Source: Mycobacterium sp. DL440
GTDB taxonomy: Bacteria; Actinomycetota; Actinomycetes; Mycobacteriales; Mycobacteriaceae
Assembly: GCF_011745145.1 (NCBI RefSeq)
Contig: NZ_CP050191.1
Coordinates: forward strand, 3,201,984-3,265,983
Reading direction: 5' to 3'
DNA: 64,000 nt
The first letter of the stretch is position 1, and every line of letters begins with the position of its first letter. Of this stretch, positions 9,196-18,516 are shown piece after piece. The notes beneath the pieces are model-generated. The model had not been told where the DNA came from. It saw only the letters and a list, made by a program, of their open reading frames with translations, and made no database searches. The position numbers and the translations under genes were made by a program.

Positions 9196-9900
9196 ATGAG
9201 AGGCACAAGTTCCCGCATGTTGAATCGTTTCGCCACCCTGGCTGCAGTATGTCTGTTGGTCCCGGCCGCGTTGGCACCGCTTGCGTCGGCCGACCCGCCA
9301 CCGCCGCCGCCGGCGGACCCAGCCGTTGACGCCGGCCCACCTCCGGACAACGGACTCGTCGCCTCAGCCGAGCCGGGCGTCGTCACCACCCCGGACGGGT
9401 GGAAGCTCACGGTGTCCGCCGCCAATGAGAGTCAGCTGCCCGTAGCGCCGCTGACCACCGCGGCATCGTCTCGCGAATACCTGGTCGCGGCCACGTTCAC
9501 CGGCACCGTCACCGGCGGCGGGTCAACGTCGCTGAACGGCGGCACCCTGGACACCGGCTACCAGATCGGCTGCGGCATCGAACTCGGCCAGGTCCGCCTC
9601 ATCGGTTCGATCGGTCTCAGCACGTCGGGATCGACGCTGGCAGGCATCATTCCGACCGGTGTGAGCATGCCGATGTCGGGCACCATCGAGATCCACGCCA
9701 AGCCCGGCACCGTCACCAATGTCTCGGTGAACAAGAAGTCGTTCAAGGCGGCGCCGGTACGCGTCACGGTGAAGGACGTCCACATCAAGATTGACGGCTG
9801 CGTGGGCCAGTCCTTCCTGCGCTCGTACGCGACGCTGACCAGTTCCACCACCGACACCGACGATGTGGTGGCTTATTACGGCGTCACCAAGGCAGTCTGA
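9196..9900 (+). CDS. MspA-family secreted/porin-like protein
   Basis: 234-aa exported protein of the MspA family. A signal peptide (LAAVCLLVPAALAPLASA) and a short Asp-Pro-Pro-rich linker precede a beta-rich core with the family segments LTVSAANESQLPVAPLTTA, SREYLVAATFTGTVTGGG and YQIGCGIELG. Two Cys (IGCGI and DGCVGQS) may pair. MspA itself forms outer-membrane porins; whether this shorter relative forms a pore is not shown by the sequence. Start at ATG 9196, with ATG 9217 as an alternative. It is a tandem duplicate of the damaged copy just upstream. Confidence 0.85.
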   Translation: MRGTSSRMLNRFATLAAVCLLVPAALAPLASADPPPPPPADPAVDAGPPPDNGLVASAEPGVVTTPDGWKLTVSAANESQLPVAPLTTAASSREYLVAATFTGTVTGGGSTSLNGGTLDTGYQIGCGIELGQVRLIGSIGLSTSGSTLAGIIPTGVSMPMSGTIEIHAKPGTVTNVSVNKKSFKAAPVRVTVKDVHIKIDGCVGQSFLRSYATLTSSTTDTDDVVAYYGVTKAV

Positions 9901-9931
9901 CGGGCTGGACGTGAAAGCGAAACACGGAGGC

Positions 9932-10666
9932 ATGAGCGAGAATTCGGCTGGCGCGCTAACCGTCAAGAACGCGATGGCCACCCTCGCCGCGGCCGGGCTG
10001 TTCACGGTCGGCGCGGCGGTTGTCTGCTCGGCAACCGCCGCCGCCGACCCGGCACCGCCGGAGGTTCCAGGTGCACCCGCGGTCGCCGCCCCGGCACCGG
10101 CTCCTGAACCGGCACCGCCCGGAGCGACGGTGCCCGTGATGGGTGCACCGCTGGGGCCGAACGGTCTATCGGTTCTGGGCCAGACCGGCACCGAAACGGC
10201 ACCCGGCAGACTCGGCGTCCCAAACGGGGTTGACATGAGTCCTGGCGCGCTGCTGGGCCAATACACATCTCCGTCGGCACCGGGTGGGCCGCCACCGACC
10301 GAGACGCCCAACCTCAGGGCGTTCAACAACGGACATTTCTTTCCCCAGAACGAGAAGCCGTCGGCGCCCGGTGAAGGCACGGTGGTCGGCGTGGCACCGG
10401 GCCAGGAGAACGCAGACATCTCCGGGCTCGACTTCATTCGACAGATGCGCGAAATGTCCCACAACGGGAATCTGCGTGGCTCATTGCTCGGTCAGGTGCC
10501 CAAAGAGCAACTCGGCGAACCACTTCCGGGCACTGCACCGCCGCCCGGAACCAATATTCCGCAGGGTCTCGGTGAGAACCTCCCCGATCCGGCAGGGCCG
10601 CCGCCGGCACCGGGGGCACCGCCACCACCCCCGGCGGAGCCAGTTCCCGCACCGCCTGCTCCATAA
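9932..10666 (+). CDS. Secreted proline-rich protein, unknown function
   Basis: 244-aa exported protein. The ATG at 9932 follows an ACGGAGG box; the frame extends further back to 9863 but overlaps the MspA-like gene. A signal peptide (MATLAAAGLFTVGAAVVCSATAAA) precedes an Ala/Pro-rich stretch, a middle part (SPGALLGQYTSPSAPGG, FNNGHFFPQN, ISGLDFIRQMREMSHNG) and a poly-Pro C-terminus. Low complexity suggests a cell-wall-spanning or surface-exposed protein. It lies 31 bp after the MspA-like gene, so it may be co-transcribed and work with it. No known domain recognised. Confidence 0.75.
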   Translation: MSENSAGALTVKNAMATLAAAGLFTVGAAVVCSATAAADPAPPEVPGAPAVAAPAPAPEPAPPGATVPVMGAPLGPNGLSVLGQTGTETAPGRLGVPNGVDMSPGALLGQYTSPSAPGGPPPTETPNLRAFNNGHFFPQNEKPSAPGEGTVVGVAPGQENADISGLDFIRQMREMSHNGNLRGSLLGQVPKEQLGEPLPGTAPPPGTNIPQGLGENLPDPAGPPPAPGAPPPPPAEPVPAPPAP

Positions 10667-10679
10667 CTCCATAGACATT

Positions 10680-10713
10680 CGGGCAGCATCCGGCAATCCC
10701 TGGATGCTGCCCG
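10680..10713 (+). terminator. Stem-loop terminator after the proline-rich gene
   Basis: CGGGCAGCATCC and GGATGCTGCCCG form a perfect 12-bp stem with a 10-nt loop, starting 14 bp after the stop at 10666 and followed by ATTTCCC. There is no long U tract, as is common for mycobacterial terminators. Confidence 0.7.
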
Positions 10714-10884
10714 ATTTCCCTTCTGCCCCAACACCCCACTCAGCCGGTCTCCTTGGCAATTGTCGATGGACAAATTTTGCTAACTTTCTGTTAACTTTCT
10801 GTACATCGGGAATACACTGACTGGTAACGGTCGGGGCTACCAGTGAGAGCAGCAGCATGAGATCCGACCGCCGGGAGGGTCGAC

Positions 10885-11196
10885 ATGCTGGCACGAAAAC
10901 GAATTTCGACTGTCATCGGATTTGCCGTGCTCATTCCGGCCATTGCAATCGGGGGCGCTCCATTGGCGGCGGCGGACCCGCAGAGCAATCAACGGGCCGA
11001 CGAAACCATCTCCGCCCTGAGCGCCGAGGGCTACAACGTAGCGATCAACTGGGTCGGCGGCAAGAGCACGCTGTCGCTGTCACTGTGCCGGGTCAATTCG
11101 ATCCACAACCCCAACCGCAGCACTCCGGCCCTGCCCAAGTCAGAAGTAACGGTCTACGTGGATGTGCAGTGCCCGGATGAGGGTTCGAATTCGTAA
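10885..11196 (+). CDS. Small secreted protein with two cysteines, unknown function
   Basis: 103-aa exported protein. A GGGAGG box precedes ATG 10885. The signal peptide (ISTVIGFAVLIPAIAIGGAPLAAA) is followed by a mature part of about 77 aa with two Cys (LSLCRVNS and VQCPDE), likely disulfide-linked. The mature part has the pattern of a family of small mycobacterial secreted proteins (a helical DETISALSAEGYNVAINW segment, then beta strands). It has its own AT-rich upstream region with repeated TTAACTTTCTGTA-type elements near 10782-10804. Function unknown. Confidence 0.8.
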   Translation: MLARKRISTVIGFAVLIPAIAIGGAPLAAADPQSNQRADETISALSAEGYNVAINWVGGKSTLSLSLCRVNSIHNPNRSTPALPKSEVTVYVDVQCPDEGSNS

Positions 11197-11284
11197 CCGT
11201 CCTGAATCAGGCTGCCACACAACATCTCCCACGAGCCTTTGCAGCGAAAAGACTGGCCATAAGCCGATCCGACCGCCGGAAGGA

Positions 11285-11449
11285 TCAGGTTGTGGAGGCA
11301 TGCGGCCCCACGGTTCGGGTGGCGCCGTTTAACGGACAACCCGACAGCGACAATGCAATCAACCAGACCACGCCCGCCAGCACGGCGAGATCCGCGACGT
11401 TGAACACCGGCATTGGGCCGATGGCCAGAAAGTCGACCACGTGGCCCCG
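11285..11449 (-). pseudogene. Remnant of lspA (signal peptidase II), C-terminal fragment
   Basis: On the minus strand, RGHVVDFLAIGPMPVFNVADLAVLAGVV-type sequence (split: GHVVDFLAIGPMPVFNVAD, then LAVLAGVVWLIALS) matches the last third of signal peptidase II, including the second catalytic Asp in the FNVAD motif. The first catalytic region (NxxDR) and the N-terminal membrane helices are missing: upstream of Arg-Gly-His the reading becomes unrelated, and a perfect inverted repeat sits about 45 bp further up. A 55-residue fragment cannot be an active peptidase, so this is a decayed copy. Confidence 0.7.
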
Positions 11450-11492
11450 CGGCTGACGTTTCGATGAATATCTGTGGCTACCGCCCACGAAT

Positions 11493-11538
11493 GTCACGCC
11501 AGAGTGGCACCGGAGCGCAGGCGCCACTCTGGCGTGAC
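11493..11538. repeat. Perfect 16-bp inverted repeat next to the lspA remnant
   Basis: GTCACGCCAGAGTGGC and GCCACTCTGGCGTGAC are exact reverse complements separated by 14 nt. The element lies between the lspA fragment and the enoyl-CoA hydratase start at 11577. It could be a terminator, a mobile palindrome or a footprint of rearrangement. Confidence 0.75.
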
Positions 11539-11576
11539 GGTCCCGGGGCGATGCGCACGGAGGTTAGGGTGACTTC

Positions 11577-12329
11577 GTGCCGGATTCAGTGTTGGTCAGC
11601 GTCGACGATCACATCGCAGTCATCACCGTCAACGATCCCGATCGCCGCAATGCGGTGACCTTCGAGATGTCGGCCGCCCTGCGCGCCGCGGTTGAGGCCG
11701 CCGAGGCCAACCCCGATGTGAACGCCGTGATCGTCACCGGTGCCGGCAAAGCGTTCTGTGCCGGCGCCGACCTCACCGCGCTCGGCGAGGCCACCGAGGA
11801 CGGGCTGCGCAAGATCTACGACGGGTTTCTGGCGGTCGCACACTGCACGCTCCCGACGATCGCCGCGGTCAACGGCGCCGCGGTCGGCGCGGGCCTCAAC
11901 CTGGCGCTGGCCGCCGACGTCCGCATCGCGGGCCCGGGCGCGCTGTTCGATCCCCGGTTCCAGAAGCTGGGTATCCATCCCGGCGGCGGAGCCACCTGGA
12001 TGCTGCAGCGCGCCGTCGGCCCGCAGGTAGCCCGAGCGGCCCTGTTGTTCGGCATGCGCTTCGACGCCGAATCCGCGGTCCGCCACGGATTGGCGCTGTC
12101 GATCGCCGAGGATCCGGTGGGTGCTGCCCGCATGCTCGCCGCAGGCCCCGCCGGCGCTCCACGCGACGTGGTGATCGCCACCAAGGCCTCGATGCGGGCC
12201 ACCGCCAATCCCGGGACAGTCGACATCGATCAACATGGCGCCGCCGTCGACATCGAACTTGGCCCGCAGGCCCGCTCCATCGAATCCCCGGAGTTTGCAG
12301 CGCGTTTGGCCGCCGCCAAACGCAAGTAG
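11577..12329 (+). CDS. echA: Enoyl-CoA hydratase/isomerase family protein
   Basis: 250-aa crotonase-fold enzyme, probably hydrating trans-2-enoyl-CoA. GTG start at 11577. Landmarks: [10 protein letters not shown] near residue 21, the oxyanion-hole segment [13 protein letters not shown] near residues 58-70, and [23 protein letters not shown] around 98-120. It converges on bkdC with 16 bp between stops. The neighbouring branched-chain pathway makes enoyl-CoA intermediates, so participation there is plausible but inferred. The M. tuberculosis homologue could be echA14; the number is not certain. Confidence 0.9.
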   Translation: MPDSVLVSVDDHIAVITVNDPDRRNAVTFEMSAALRAAVEAAEANPDVNAVIVTGAGKAFCAGADLTALGEATEDGLRKIYDGFLAVAHCTLPTIAAVNGAAVGAGLNLALAADVRIAGPGALFDPRFQKLGIHPGGGATWMLQRAVGPQVARAALLFGMRFDAESAVRHGLALSIAEDPVGAARMLAAGPAGAPRDVVIATKASMRATANPGTVDIDQHGAAVDIELGPQARSIESPEFAARLAAAKRK

Positions 12330-12345
12330 CAATTACAGCTCTCCG

Positions 12346-13533
12346 CTAGAGGTCCATCACCGCCAGCTCGGGTGCCTCCAGCAGTGCGCGCAGGTCACCC
12401 AGGAACGCGGCGGCCTGAGCACCGTCCACGACACGGTGGTCGAAGGCACAGGTCAACGACATGGTCGGGCGGGCCACCACCGCCCCGTCCACCACGACCG
12501 GGCGCGGTTTGATCGAGCCCATGCCCAGAATGGCTGCCTCCGGATAGTTGATCACCGGCACACCGTCGTCCAGGCCGAGGGCGCCGAAGTTCGACACGGT
12601 GAATGTCGACCCGCTCAGCTCTGCCGGACTGAGGGTGCCGGCTCGGGCCTGTTCCACCAGGCCGGCCACGGTGCCCGCCAACTGCCGGGTCGTCATCGCC
12701 TGCGCGTCACGGATAACGGGAACCAACAGGCCGCGCGGTGCGGCCACCCCGAAGCCCAGATGTACGGCCGGATGCCGGTGAATCTGAGCGCCTTCCGTGG
12801 TTTCCAGCCACGTGGAGTTCAGTAGCTGGTGCCGTCCCAGCACCACGACGAGCAGCCGCAGCGTCAATACGAACGGCGTGACGGGCAACTCCGCATCGGC
12901 GGCCCGGATTCGGTCCCGCAGCTGCAACAAGGCGGCGCAGTCGACATCGACACGGGCGTGGGCATCGGGGATTTCCTTGTGTGACAAAGACATCCGTCGC
13001 GCCATGGCCGCCTGAACACCACCGACATCGAGAATCTCCGAACTGCCCGCGGCGGCCAGCACGTCGTCGCGGGTGACGATCCCCTCAGGGCCGGACCCCG
13101 GACTCAACGTATCGAGGTCCACGTGCAGATCGGCCGCCAGCTTGCGCACGGGTGGTTTGGCACGTGCCCGCGGGCTGCCCGCGGTCGGCCTACGTCTACT
13201 GGCATCCATGGTGTCGTCAGCGCCGTACCCGACCAGTACCGATTTACGCGGTGTCGCGCCATATTTCGCCGGACTGGCCGGGGTAGCGACTGGCTCGCTT
13301 GCATCGATCCGGACCAGCAGCGAGCCGACGGTCAAGGTATCCCCCGCTGCGCCACCGAGTTCGAGCACCTGCCCGGCGAACGGGCTGGGGATCTCCACCT
13401 CGGCCTTGTTGGTCTCGACGGTGCACAGTGTCTGATTGAGGCCGACCGTGTCGCCCACCGCGACACTCCAGCTGGTGATGGTGGCGTCCTGTAGGCCCTC
13501 GCCGAGATCAGGGACCAGAAACTCCCGGTTCAC
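12346..13533 (-). CDS. bkdC: Branched-chain alpha-keto-acid dehydrogenase E2, dihydrolipoyl acyltransferase
   Basis: E2 core of the branched-chain keto-acid dehydrogenase complex (395 aa). The N-terminal lipoyl domain shows [13 protein letters not shown] and the lipoylation loop [14 protein letters not shown] with the modified Lys. A peripheral-subunit-binding domain follows ([19 protein letters not shown]), then the catalytic domain ending with the acyltransferase motif [15 protein letters not shown]. The GTG start at 13533 overlaps the bkdB stop by four bases (GTGA); the longer open frame upstream lies inside bkdB. Matches Rv2495c (pdhC/bkdC) in position. Confidence 0.95.
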   Translation of the reverse strand: MNREFLVPDLGEGLQDATITSWSVAVGDTVGLNQTLCTVETNKAEVEIPSPFAGQVLELGGAAGDTLTVGSLLVRIDASEPVATPASPAKYGATPRKSVLVGYGADDTMDASRRRPTAGSPRARAKPPVRKLAADLHVDLDTLSPGSGPEGIVTRDDVLAAAGSSEILDVGGVQAAMARRMSLSHKEIPDAHARVDVDCAALLQLRDRIRAADAELPVTPFVLTLRLLVVVLGRHQLLNSTWLETTEGAQIHRHPAVHLGFGVAAPRGLLVPVIRDAQAMTTRQLAGTVAGLVEQARAGTLSPAELSGSTFTVSNFGALGLDDGVPVINYPEAAILGMGSIKPRPVVVDGAVVARPTMSLTCAFDHRVVDGAQAAAFLGDLRALLEAPELAVMDL

Positions 13534-14615
13534 GGCTGTTCCAGCGCACGCTCGACGCAGTCGAGCAACCGGTCGACGCCGGGCAACCACGCCTTCTCCA
13601 GCCGGGCCGGCGGGTACGGTGTGTCAAAACCGGTGGCGCGCAACACGGGTGCCTCAAGGTCGTAGAAACACTCCTCGGAGATCCGCGCCGCGAGCTCGGC
13701 CCCGAAGCCCAGGGTCCGAGGCCCCTCGTGCATCACCACGGCCCGCCCGGTGCGTCGCACCGACTCGGCGACGGTCTCGAAATCGAGTGGGTTCAGCGAG
13801 CGCAGATCGACCACCTCGAGGCTCCAGCCCCGATCGTCGGCCAGGTCCGCGGCGTTGAGCGCGGTGCCCACCAGCCCGCCGTACGTGATCACCGTGACAT
13901 CGGTTCCATTGCGTCGCACCGCGGCCCGGCCGATCGGCGGCGCCGGCGAGCTGGTGTCGACGAGTTCGCGGGCCCAGTAGCGCCGCTTGGGCTCTAGAAA
14001 GATCACCGGGTCCGGACTACTGATCGCGTACCGCAGCAGCCAGTATGCGTCCGACGGGGTGGACGGCACGACCACCTTGAGGCCGGCGGTGTGCAGCCAG
14101 TACGACTCGGTGGATTCCGAGTGGTGCTCCACCGCACCGATGCCACCGAACGACGGAATCCGCACCGTCACAGGCATGTTCACGTCACCGTGGGTGCGCA
14201 TATGGTATTTCGCCAGGTGGCTGACGATCTGGTCGAAGGCCGGATAGCTGAATCCGTCGAACTGCATCTCCGGCACGGGGATGAAACCGCGAATGGCCAG
14301 GCCGATGGAAACACCGATGATCGCCGATTCGGCCAGAGGAGTGTCGAAGCACCGGTCGGCACCGAAGGTTTCGGCCAGCCCCTCGGTGACCCGGAAGACT
14401 CCGCCGAGGGTGGCGACGTCCTCACCGAACACCAGCACATGCTCATCGGCGGCCATTGCGTCGCGCAGCGCCCGGTTGATCGCGGCGGCCATCGTCAGTT
14501 CGATGGCCATCGGCACGGACCCCGACGTTGGGGGCATCTTGAGCTGGGTCAGGGCAGGCTCCCACGGCTCCGGCGAATCACCCTGAGCGGCAGGACGATC
14601 GATGATCTGAGTCAT
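13530..14615 (-). CDS. bkdB: Branched-chain alpha-keto-acid dehydrogenase E1 beta subunit
   Basis: E1-beta (361 aa). It forms an alpha2-beta2 thiamine-diphosphate enzyme with BkdA and decarboxylates branched-chain 2-oxo acids. Family segments are [27 protein letters not shown] (split: ALRDAMAAD and [18 protein letters not shown]), [14 protein letters not shown], and the C-terminal transketolase-like part [19 protein letters not shown] and [17 protein letters not shown] 14615 follows bkdA with a 5-bp gap and a GGAGG box; the extra upstream reading belongs inside bkdA. Corresponds to Rv2496c. Confidence 0.95.
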   Translation of the reverse strand: MTQIIDRPAAQGDSPEPWEPALTQLKMPPTSGSVPMAIELTMAAAINRALRDAMAADEHVLVFGEDVATLGGVFRVTEGLAETFGADRCFDTPLAESAIIGVSIGLAIRGFIPVPEMQFDGFSYPAFDQIVSHLAKYHMRTHGDVNMPVTVRIPSFGGIGAVEHHSESTESYWLHTAGLKVVVPSTPSDAYWLLRYAISSPDPVIFLEPKRRYWARELVDTSSPAPPIGRAAVRRNGTDVTVITYGGLVGTALNAADLADDRGWSLEVVDLRSLNPLDFETVAESVRRTGRAVVMHEGPRTLGFGAELAARISEECFYDLEAPVLRATGFDTPYPPARLEKAWLPGVDRLLDCVERALEQP

Positions 14616-14620
14616 GGGTC

Positions 14621-15724
14621 TCACGCCTCCTTCGCCAGTTCGGCCAACAACTGATCGCGTTGGCGTGCCAGATCCGGGGTGATCTCGGCATACACCGAGT
14701 CGAACAGCTCGGCTGGATCCGCGTCGGCGGCTCCGACGATGGTGTCGCGTAGCTCGGTGCACAGCCGGTGGGACCGCGCCGCCATACGTTGGTCCAGACG
14801 GTCGTCGAGCACGCCCACGGTCTGGAGGTAGGTGCGGTAGCGCGCGATCGGATCGCGGGCCAGCCAGTCGTCGAGCTCGCTCGCGGACCGGTAGCGGGTG
14901 GGATCATCGGACGTGGTGTGCGGGCCCATCCGGTAGGTGACCGCCTCGATCAGCGTGGGACCGACGCCGTGGCGGGCCCGTTCGGCCGCCTCGGCCATCA
15001 CGGCATAGCAGGCCAGCACGTCGTTGCCGTCAACACGGACCCCCGGCATGCCATAGCCGATCGCGCGATGTGCGATCGACGGCCCGGCCTGCTGCCGGCA
15101 CACCGGCACGGAGATCGCCCACTGATTGTTCTGCACGAAGAACACGCACGGCGTATTGAAAACCGACGCCAGGTTGAGCGCTTCGTGCGCGTCGCCCTCG
15201 CTGGTCGCGCCGTCACCGAGAAAGGCGACGGTCACCGATTCCTCGCCGAGGCGTTGGGCGGCCATCGCCGCGCCGACCGCGTGCAGCCCGTGGGTGCCGA
15301 TCGGAATCGCGATCGGGGCAACGCAACGGCTGATGAACTCCACGCCCCCGTGCCATTTGCCCCGCCACACCGCGCCCATCTGTCCCGGGGTGATCCCGCG
15401 CAGCAGGAAAGCGCCGATCTCCCGGTACTGCGGGAACAGCCAGTCGGTCTTGCGCAGACAGGCTGTCGCCCCGATCTGCGCGGCCTCCTGGCCGCGACAC
15501 GACGCGTACAACGCCAACTCACCTTGGCGTTGCAGGTTGATGAATTCGGTATCCAGTTCGCGGGTGACCACCATGGACTCGTAGAGCCAAGCCAGGGTCT
15601 CGTGAGGCAGATCGCGGCTGTAGCGAATCTCGCCGGTGGGTGACCCGTCTGCGTCCACCAGACGTACCGGATCCAGATCGACACTCGACGGCGCGGGAGC
15701 CCGCCCGGTAGGTGACACAGCCAT
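14621..15724 (-). CDS. bkdA: Branched-chain alpha-keto-acid dehydrogenase E1 alpha subunit
   Basis: E1-alpha (367 aa), carrying the thiamine-diphosphate motif GDGATSEGDAHEALNLA ... NN near residues 165-193. ELDTEFINLQRQGELALYAS and GQEAAQIG near residues 57-83 form the usual substrate-side N-terminus. A GGAGG box lies before ATG 15724. It is the first gene of the bkdABC unit. Mycobacterial BkdABC uses a shared lipoamide dehydrogenase (Lpd), which is not in this window. About 325 bp upstream are free of genes and hold its promoter. Confidence 0.95.
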   Translation of the reverse strand: MAVSPTGRAPAPSSVDLDPVRLVDADGSPTGEIRYSRDLPHETLAWLYESMVVTRELDTEFINLQRQGELALYASCRGQEAAQIGATACLRKTDWLFPQYREIGAFLLRGITPGQMGAVWRGKWHGGVEFISRCVAPIAIPIGTHGLHAVGAAMAAQRLGEESVTVAFLGDGATSEGDAHEALNLASVFNTPCVFFVQNNQWAISVPVCRQQAGPSIAHRAIGYGMPGVRVDGNDVLACYAVMAEAAERARHGVGPTLIEAVTYRMGPHTTSDDPTRYRSASELDDWLARDPIARYRTYLQTVGVLDDRLDQRMAARSHRLCTELRDTIVGAADADPAELFDSVYAEITPDLARQRDQLLAELAKEA

Positions 15725-15986
15725 ACCGCCTCCTTCTCGGGTGACGGCATGTTGCGCCGCCAGACCATGAGGTGCTCAGAGCGGCGGCGGTACGGGCAAA
15801 ACCCCTGGTGAGGGGCCTCTGGCTAATGCCTGGGTGTGGCGCTAGTCAGACGATCCGCTCGGCCCGTCGCAGCACTGGGGCATATCGCCATTATGCGCTC
15901 GAATCGGGTTGGGCCGCGTCCATCGCCGGTAACGGATGGGACGCGTGTCGGACAAGGCCGGCGTCGGGTGCCCTCATGCGCGAGCC
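15725..15986. other. Intergenic region upstream of bkdA
   Basis: The gap between bkdA and citE (325 bp with the following inverted repeat) carries no convincing gene. It should contain the bkdABC promoter. No copy of the BkaR-type repeat found at 22086-22126 was recognised here. Confidence 0.4.
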
Positions 15987-16032
15987 GACGCTGCGGTACC
16001 CGAAATGAGCGGTTTCGGGGTACCGCAGCGTC
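15987..16032. repeat. Strong imperfect inverted repeat, probable terminator of the accD1-citE operon
   Basis: GACGCTGCGGTACCCGAAA (15987-16005) and TTTCGGGGTACCGCAGCGTC (16013-16032) form a 19-bp stem with one bulged base and a 7-nt loop, 18 bp beyond the citE stop codon. Position and strength fit a terminator on the minus strand; no U tract is seen. Confidence 0.65.
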
Positions 16033-16049
16033 TGCTCGGCGGGGAAACG

Positions 16050-16856
16050 CTAGGGGGCCAGGGCGACGATGCGTTCGGCGCGGCGCAAAACGGGAGCGTC
16101 GACCATCAGACCGTCGTGCTGGAAGACGCCACGTTCGGTCGCCACCCGATCGAGCACCGCCCGCGCCCAGGCGATTTGTTCCTCGGTCGGGGCGTAGGCC
16201 GAGCGGATGACCGCGACCTGCGTCGGGTGGATCGCCACCTTGGCGTCGAATCCGACCGCGACCGCGTCATCGGACTCTGCCCGCAGGCCATCGAGATCCT
16301 TGATGTCGAGATACACCGAATCCAGCGCCAGCTTCCCGTAAGCCTTGGCGGCCAGCAGGGTCTGCGACCGCACGTGCTGGGCAACGTCGCGGTAGGTACC
16401 GTCGGACCGGCGGTTGGCGGTGCCACCGGTGACGGCGAACAGATCTTCGGCCCCCCACATCACCGCGACGGCGTTGTCGGGCTGCACCAGCTCCACCACG
16501 TTCAGCGCGGCCAGCGGCGTCTCGATCAGCACCACGACATCGAGCGGCGCCAGAGCCGTCACCTGATCCGCGTGCTCGGACTTGGCGAGCATCACCGTGG
16601 TGTAGTCGGTCGCCGCTACCGCCTTCAGGTCGAGCTCGTGGTCGGCGGTGTTGGTCGGATTGACCCGCACCACTGTCCGCGCCGGGTCCAGCCGGGTGTC
16701 GATCAGGGCCTGACGGGCGGCTGGACGGTCCTTGGCCGCACACCCGTCCTCGAGGTCGAGGATCACCACATCGGCTGCCGCCGAGGCCTTTTCGAACCGC
16801 TCGGGACGGTCGGCCGGGCAGAACAGCCAGCCCGGGCCTGGTGCCTGCAATGTCAC
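16050..16856 (-). CDS. citE: CitE-like HpcH/HpaI family protein of the branched-chain degradation operon
   Basis: 268-aa TIM-barrel CitE family member. Landmarks: LFCPADRPERFEKA at residues 11-24, ADVVILDLEDGCA, VRVNPTNT, VVVLIETPLAALNVVEL and MWGAEDLFAVTGG. The size and the lack of citrate-lyase alpha/gamma partners show it is not part of a citrate lyase complex. It probably acts on a short hydroxyacyl-CoA from leucine or isoleucine breakdown. The GTG start overlaps the MaoC gene stop (GTGA). It is last in the operon and matches Rv2498c in position. Confidence 0.92.
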   Translation of the reverse strand: MTLQAPGPGWLFCPADRPERFEKASAAADVVILDLEDGCAAKDRPAARQALIDTRLDPARTVVRVNPTNTADHELDLKAVAATDYTTVMLAKSEHADQVTALAPLDVVVLIETPLAALNVVELVQPDNAVAVMWGAEDLFAVTGGTANRRSDGTYRDVAQHVRSQTLLAAKAYGKLALDSVYLDIKDLDGLRAESDDAVAVGFDAKVAIHPTQVAVIRSAYAPTEEQIAWARAVLDRVATERGVFQHDGLMVDAPVLRRAERIVALAP

Positions 16857-17356
16857 GACTCCCCCTCCGGACGCATCCGCACCATGGTCTTGCGCGACGC
16901 CGTGGCCACGATGTCACCGTGCTGGTTGCGGCCGGTGTGGGCCAACGTCACGATGCCCTCCCCCGGCCGACTCTTGGATGCCCGCTTCTCGGTGATCTCG
17001 GTTTCGGCGTACAGCGTGTCACCGTGGAAAAGCGGCTTGGGGAAAGCGATCTCGGAGAATCCGAGGTTGCCGACGATGGTGCCCTGGGTCAGCTGAGCCA
17101 CCGACAAGCCGACGAGCGTGGACAGGGTGAACATCGAATTGACCAACCGCGCGTTGAACGGTGGCAGGGCATCGGCGAACGCCGCATCCAGGTGCAGGGC
17201 CTGGGTGTTCATGGTCAGCGTGGTGAACAGCACGTTGTCGGCCTCGGTGATGGTGCGCCCGGGACGGTGCAGGTAGCGCACCCCGATCTCGAACTCCTCG
17301 AACCACAACCCGCGCTGTTCTATTACTTTCTGGGACCGTTCTTCCCCTGAGGTCAC
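16853..17356 (-). CDS. MaoC-like (R)-hydratase family protein
   Basis: 167-aa hot-dog-fold protein of the MaoC dehydratase type. Visible segments are GLWFEEFEIGVRYLHRPGRTITEADNV (split: EEFEIGVRYLHRPG and RTITEADN), a C-terminal HTGRNQHGDIVATASR, and FPKPLFHGDTLYAETEI, which carry the hydratase pattern. It probably hydrates an enoyl-CoA made by FadE19. The GTG at 17356 overlaps the fadE19 stop (GTGA); the frame runs open further upstream only as a shadow of fadE19. Position equals Rv2499c. Confidence 0.9.
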   Translation of the reverse strand: MTSGEERSQKVIEQRGLWFEEFEIGVRYLHRPGRTITEADNVLFTTLTMNTQALHLDAAFADALPPFNARLVNSMFTLSTLVGLSVAQLTQGTIVGNLGFSEIAFPKPLFHGDTLYAETEITEKRASKSRPGEGIVTLAHTGRNQHGDIVATASRKTMVRMRPEGES

Positions 17357-18516
17357 AAGCCCGCCTCCCGCGCGATCAGCATCAGCTGCACTTCCGTTGT
17401 CCCCTCGCCGATTTCGAGAATCTTGCTGTCCCGGTAATGACGTGCCACCGGGTATTCGTTCATGAATCCGTAGCCGCCGAAAATCTGGGTGGCGTCGCGG
17501 GCATTGTCCATCGCGGCCTCGCTGGACACCAGCTTGGCCACCGATGCCGCCTTCTTGAACGGCTTGCCGGACAGCATCAGCGCCGCGGCGTCGTAGTACG
17601 CGGCGCGGGCGGTGTGGGCGCGGGCCTCCATCCGGGCGATCTTGAAGGCGATGGCCTGGTAGGTGCCGATGGCGGCGCCGAAGGCCTGACGCTCCTTGGC
17701 GTACTTGACGCACTCGTCCACACAACCTTGCGCGACTCCGACCGACAGCGCCGCGATGGCGATACGGCCTTCATCGAGGATGCGCAGGAAGTTGGCGTAG
17801 CCGCGTCCCTGTTCACCGAGCAGGTTCTCGGCGGGCACCCGGACGTCGTCGAAGCTCAGCGGGTGGGTGTCCGAGGCGTTCCAACCGACCTTGTTGTACG
17901 CCGGTTCCGCGGTGAATCCCTCGATGGGCACCGGCACCAGGATCGACGAGATCTCCTTCTTGCCGCCGTCGGCCTCACCGGTAACGGCCGTCACGGTGAC
18001 CAGCTTGGTGATGTCGGTGCCGGAGTTGGTGATGAACTGCTTGGAGCCGTTGATCACCCAGTGACCGTCGTCCATCTTGGCGGTGGTCTTGGTGGCGCCG
18101 GCGTCGCTGCCGCCGCCGGCCTCGGTCAGGCCGAACGCACCCAACGCCTTGCCGCTGGCCAGCAGCGGCAGCCACTCCTGCTTCTGGGCGTCATTGCCGA
18201 AGCGGTACACCGGCATGGCGCCCAGCGAAACCCCGGCCTCCAGCGTGATGGCCACGCTCTGGTCGACTTTTCCGAGCTCTTCCAAGGCCAGGCACAGCGC
18301 GAAGTAGTCGCCGCCCATGCCGCCGTACTCCTCGGGGAACGGCAGGCCGAACAGCCCCATGTCGGCCATGCCGGAGACGACCTCGTACGGGAACGAGTGT
18401 TCCTCATCGTGTTTGGCAGCCACCGGCGCGACCACGCTCTGCGCGAAGTCGCGGACGGACTTGGCCAGTTCCGCGTAGTGATCCGGCAGGGTGCCGGTGG
18501 ACAGAAAGTCCGTCAT
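17353..18516 (-). CDS. fadE19: Acyl-CoA dehydrogenase
   Basis: 387-aa FAD-dependent acyl-CoA dehydrogenase, oxidising a short branched acyl-CoA (isovaleryl- or 2-methylbutyryl-CoA are the likely substrates given the context). Family signatures: [22 protein letters not shown] near residues 125-145, [24 protein letters not shown] (split: [15 protein letters not shown]), [20 protein letters not shown] and [12 protein letters not shown] near the C-terminus. The gene overlaps accA1 by 4 bp and MaoC by 4 bp, so the operon is tightly coupled. Position equals Rv2500c. Confidence 0.94.
   Translation of the reverse strand: MTDFLSTGTLPDHYAELAKSVRDFAQSVVAPVAAKHDEEHSFPYEVVSGMADMGLFGLPFPEEYGGMGGDYFALCLALEELGKVDQSVAITLEAGVSLGAMPVYRFGNDAQKQEWLPLLASGKALGAFGLTEAGGGSDAGATKTTAKMDDGHWVINGSKQFITNSGTDITKLVTVTAVTGEADGGKKEISSILVPVPIEGFTAEPAYNKVGWNASDTHPLSFDDVRVPAENLLGEQGRGYANFLRILDEGRIAIAALSVGVAQGCVDECVKYAKERQAFGAAIGTYQAIAFKIARMEARAHTARAAYYDAAALMLSGKPFKKAASVAKLVSSEAAMDNARDATQIFGGYGFMNEYPVARHYRDSKILEIGEGTTEVQLMLIAREAGL

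Noticed and set aside
11197..11576. Functional lspA gene
   Set aside because: Only the last third is recognisable and the first catalytic Asp region is absent.
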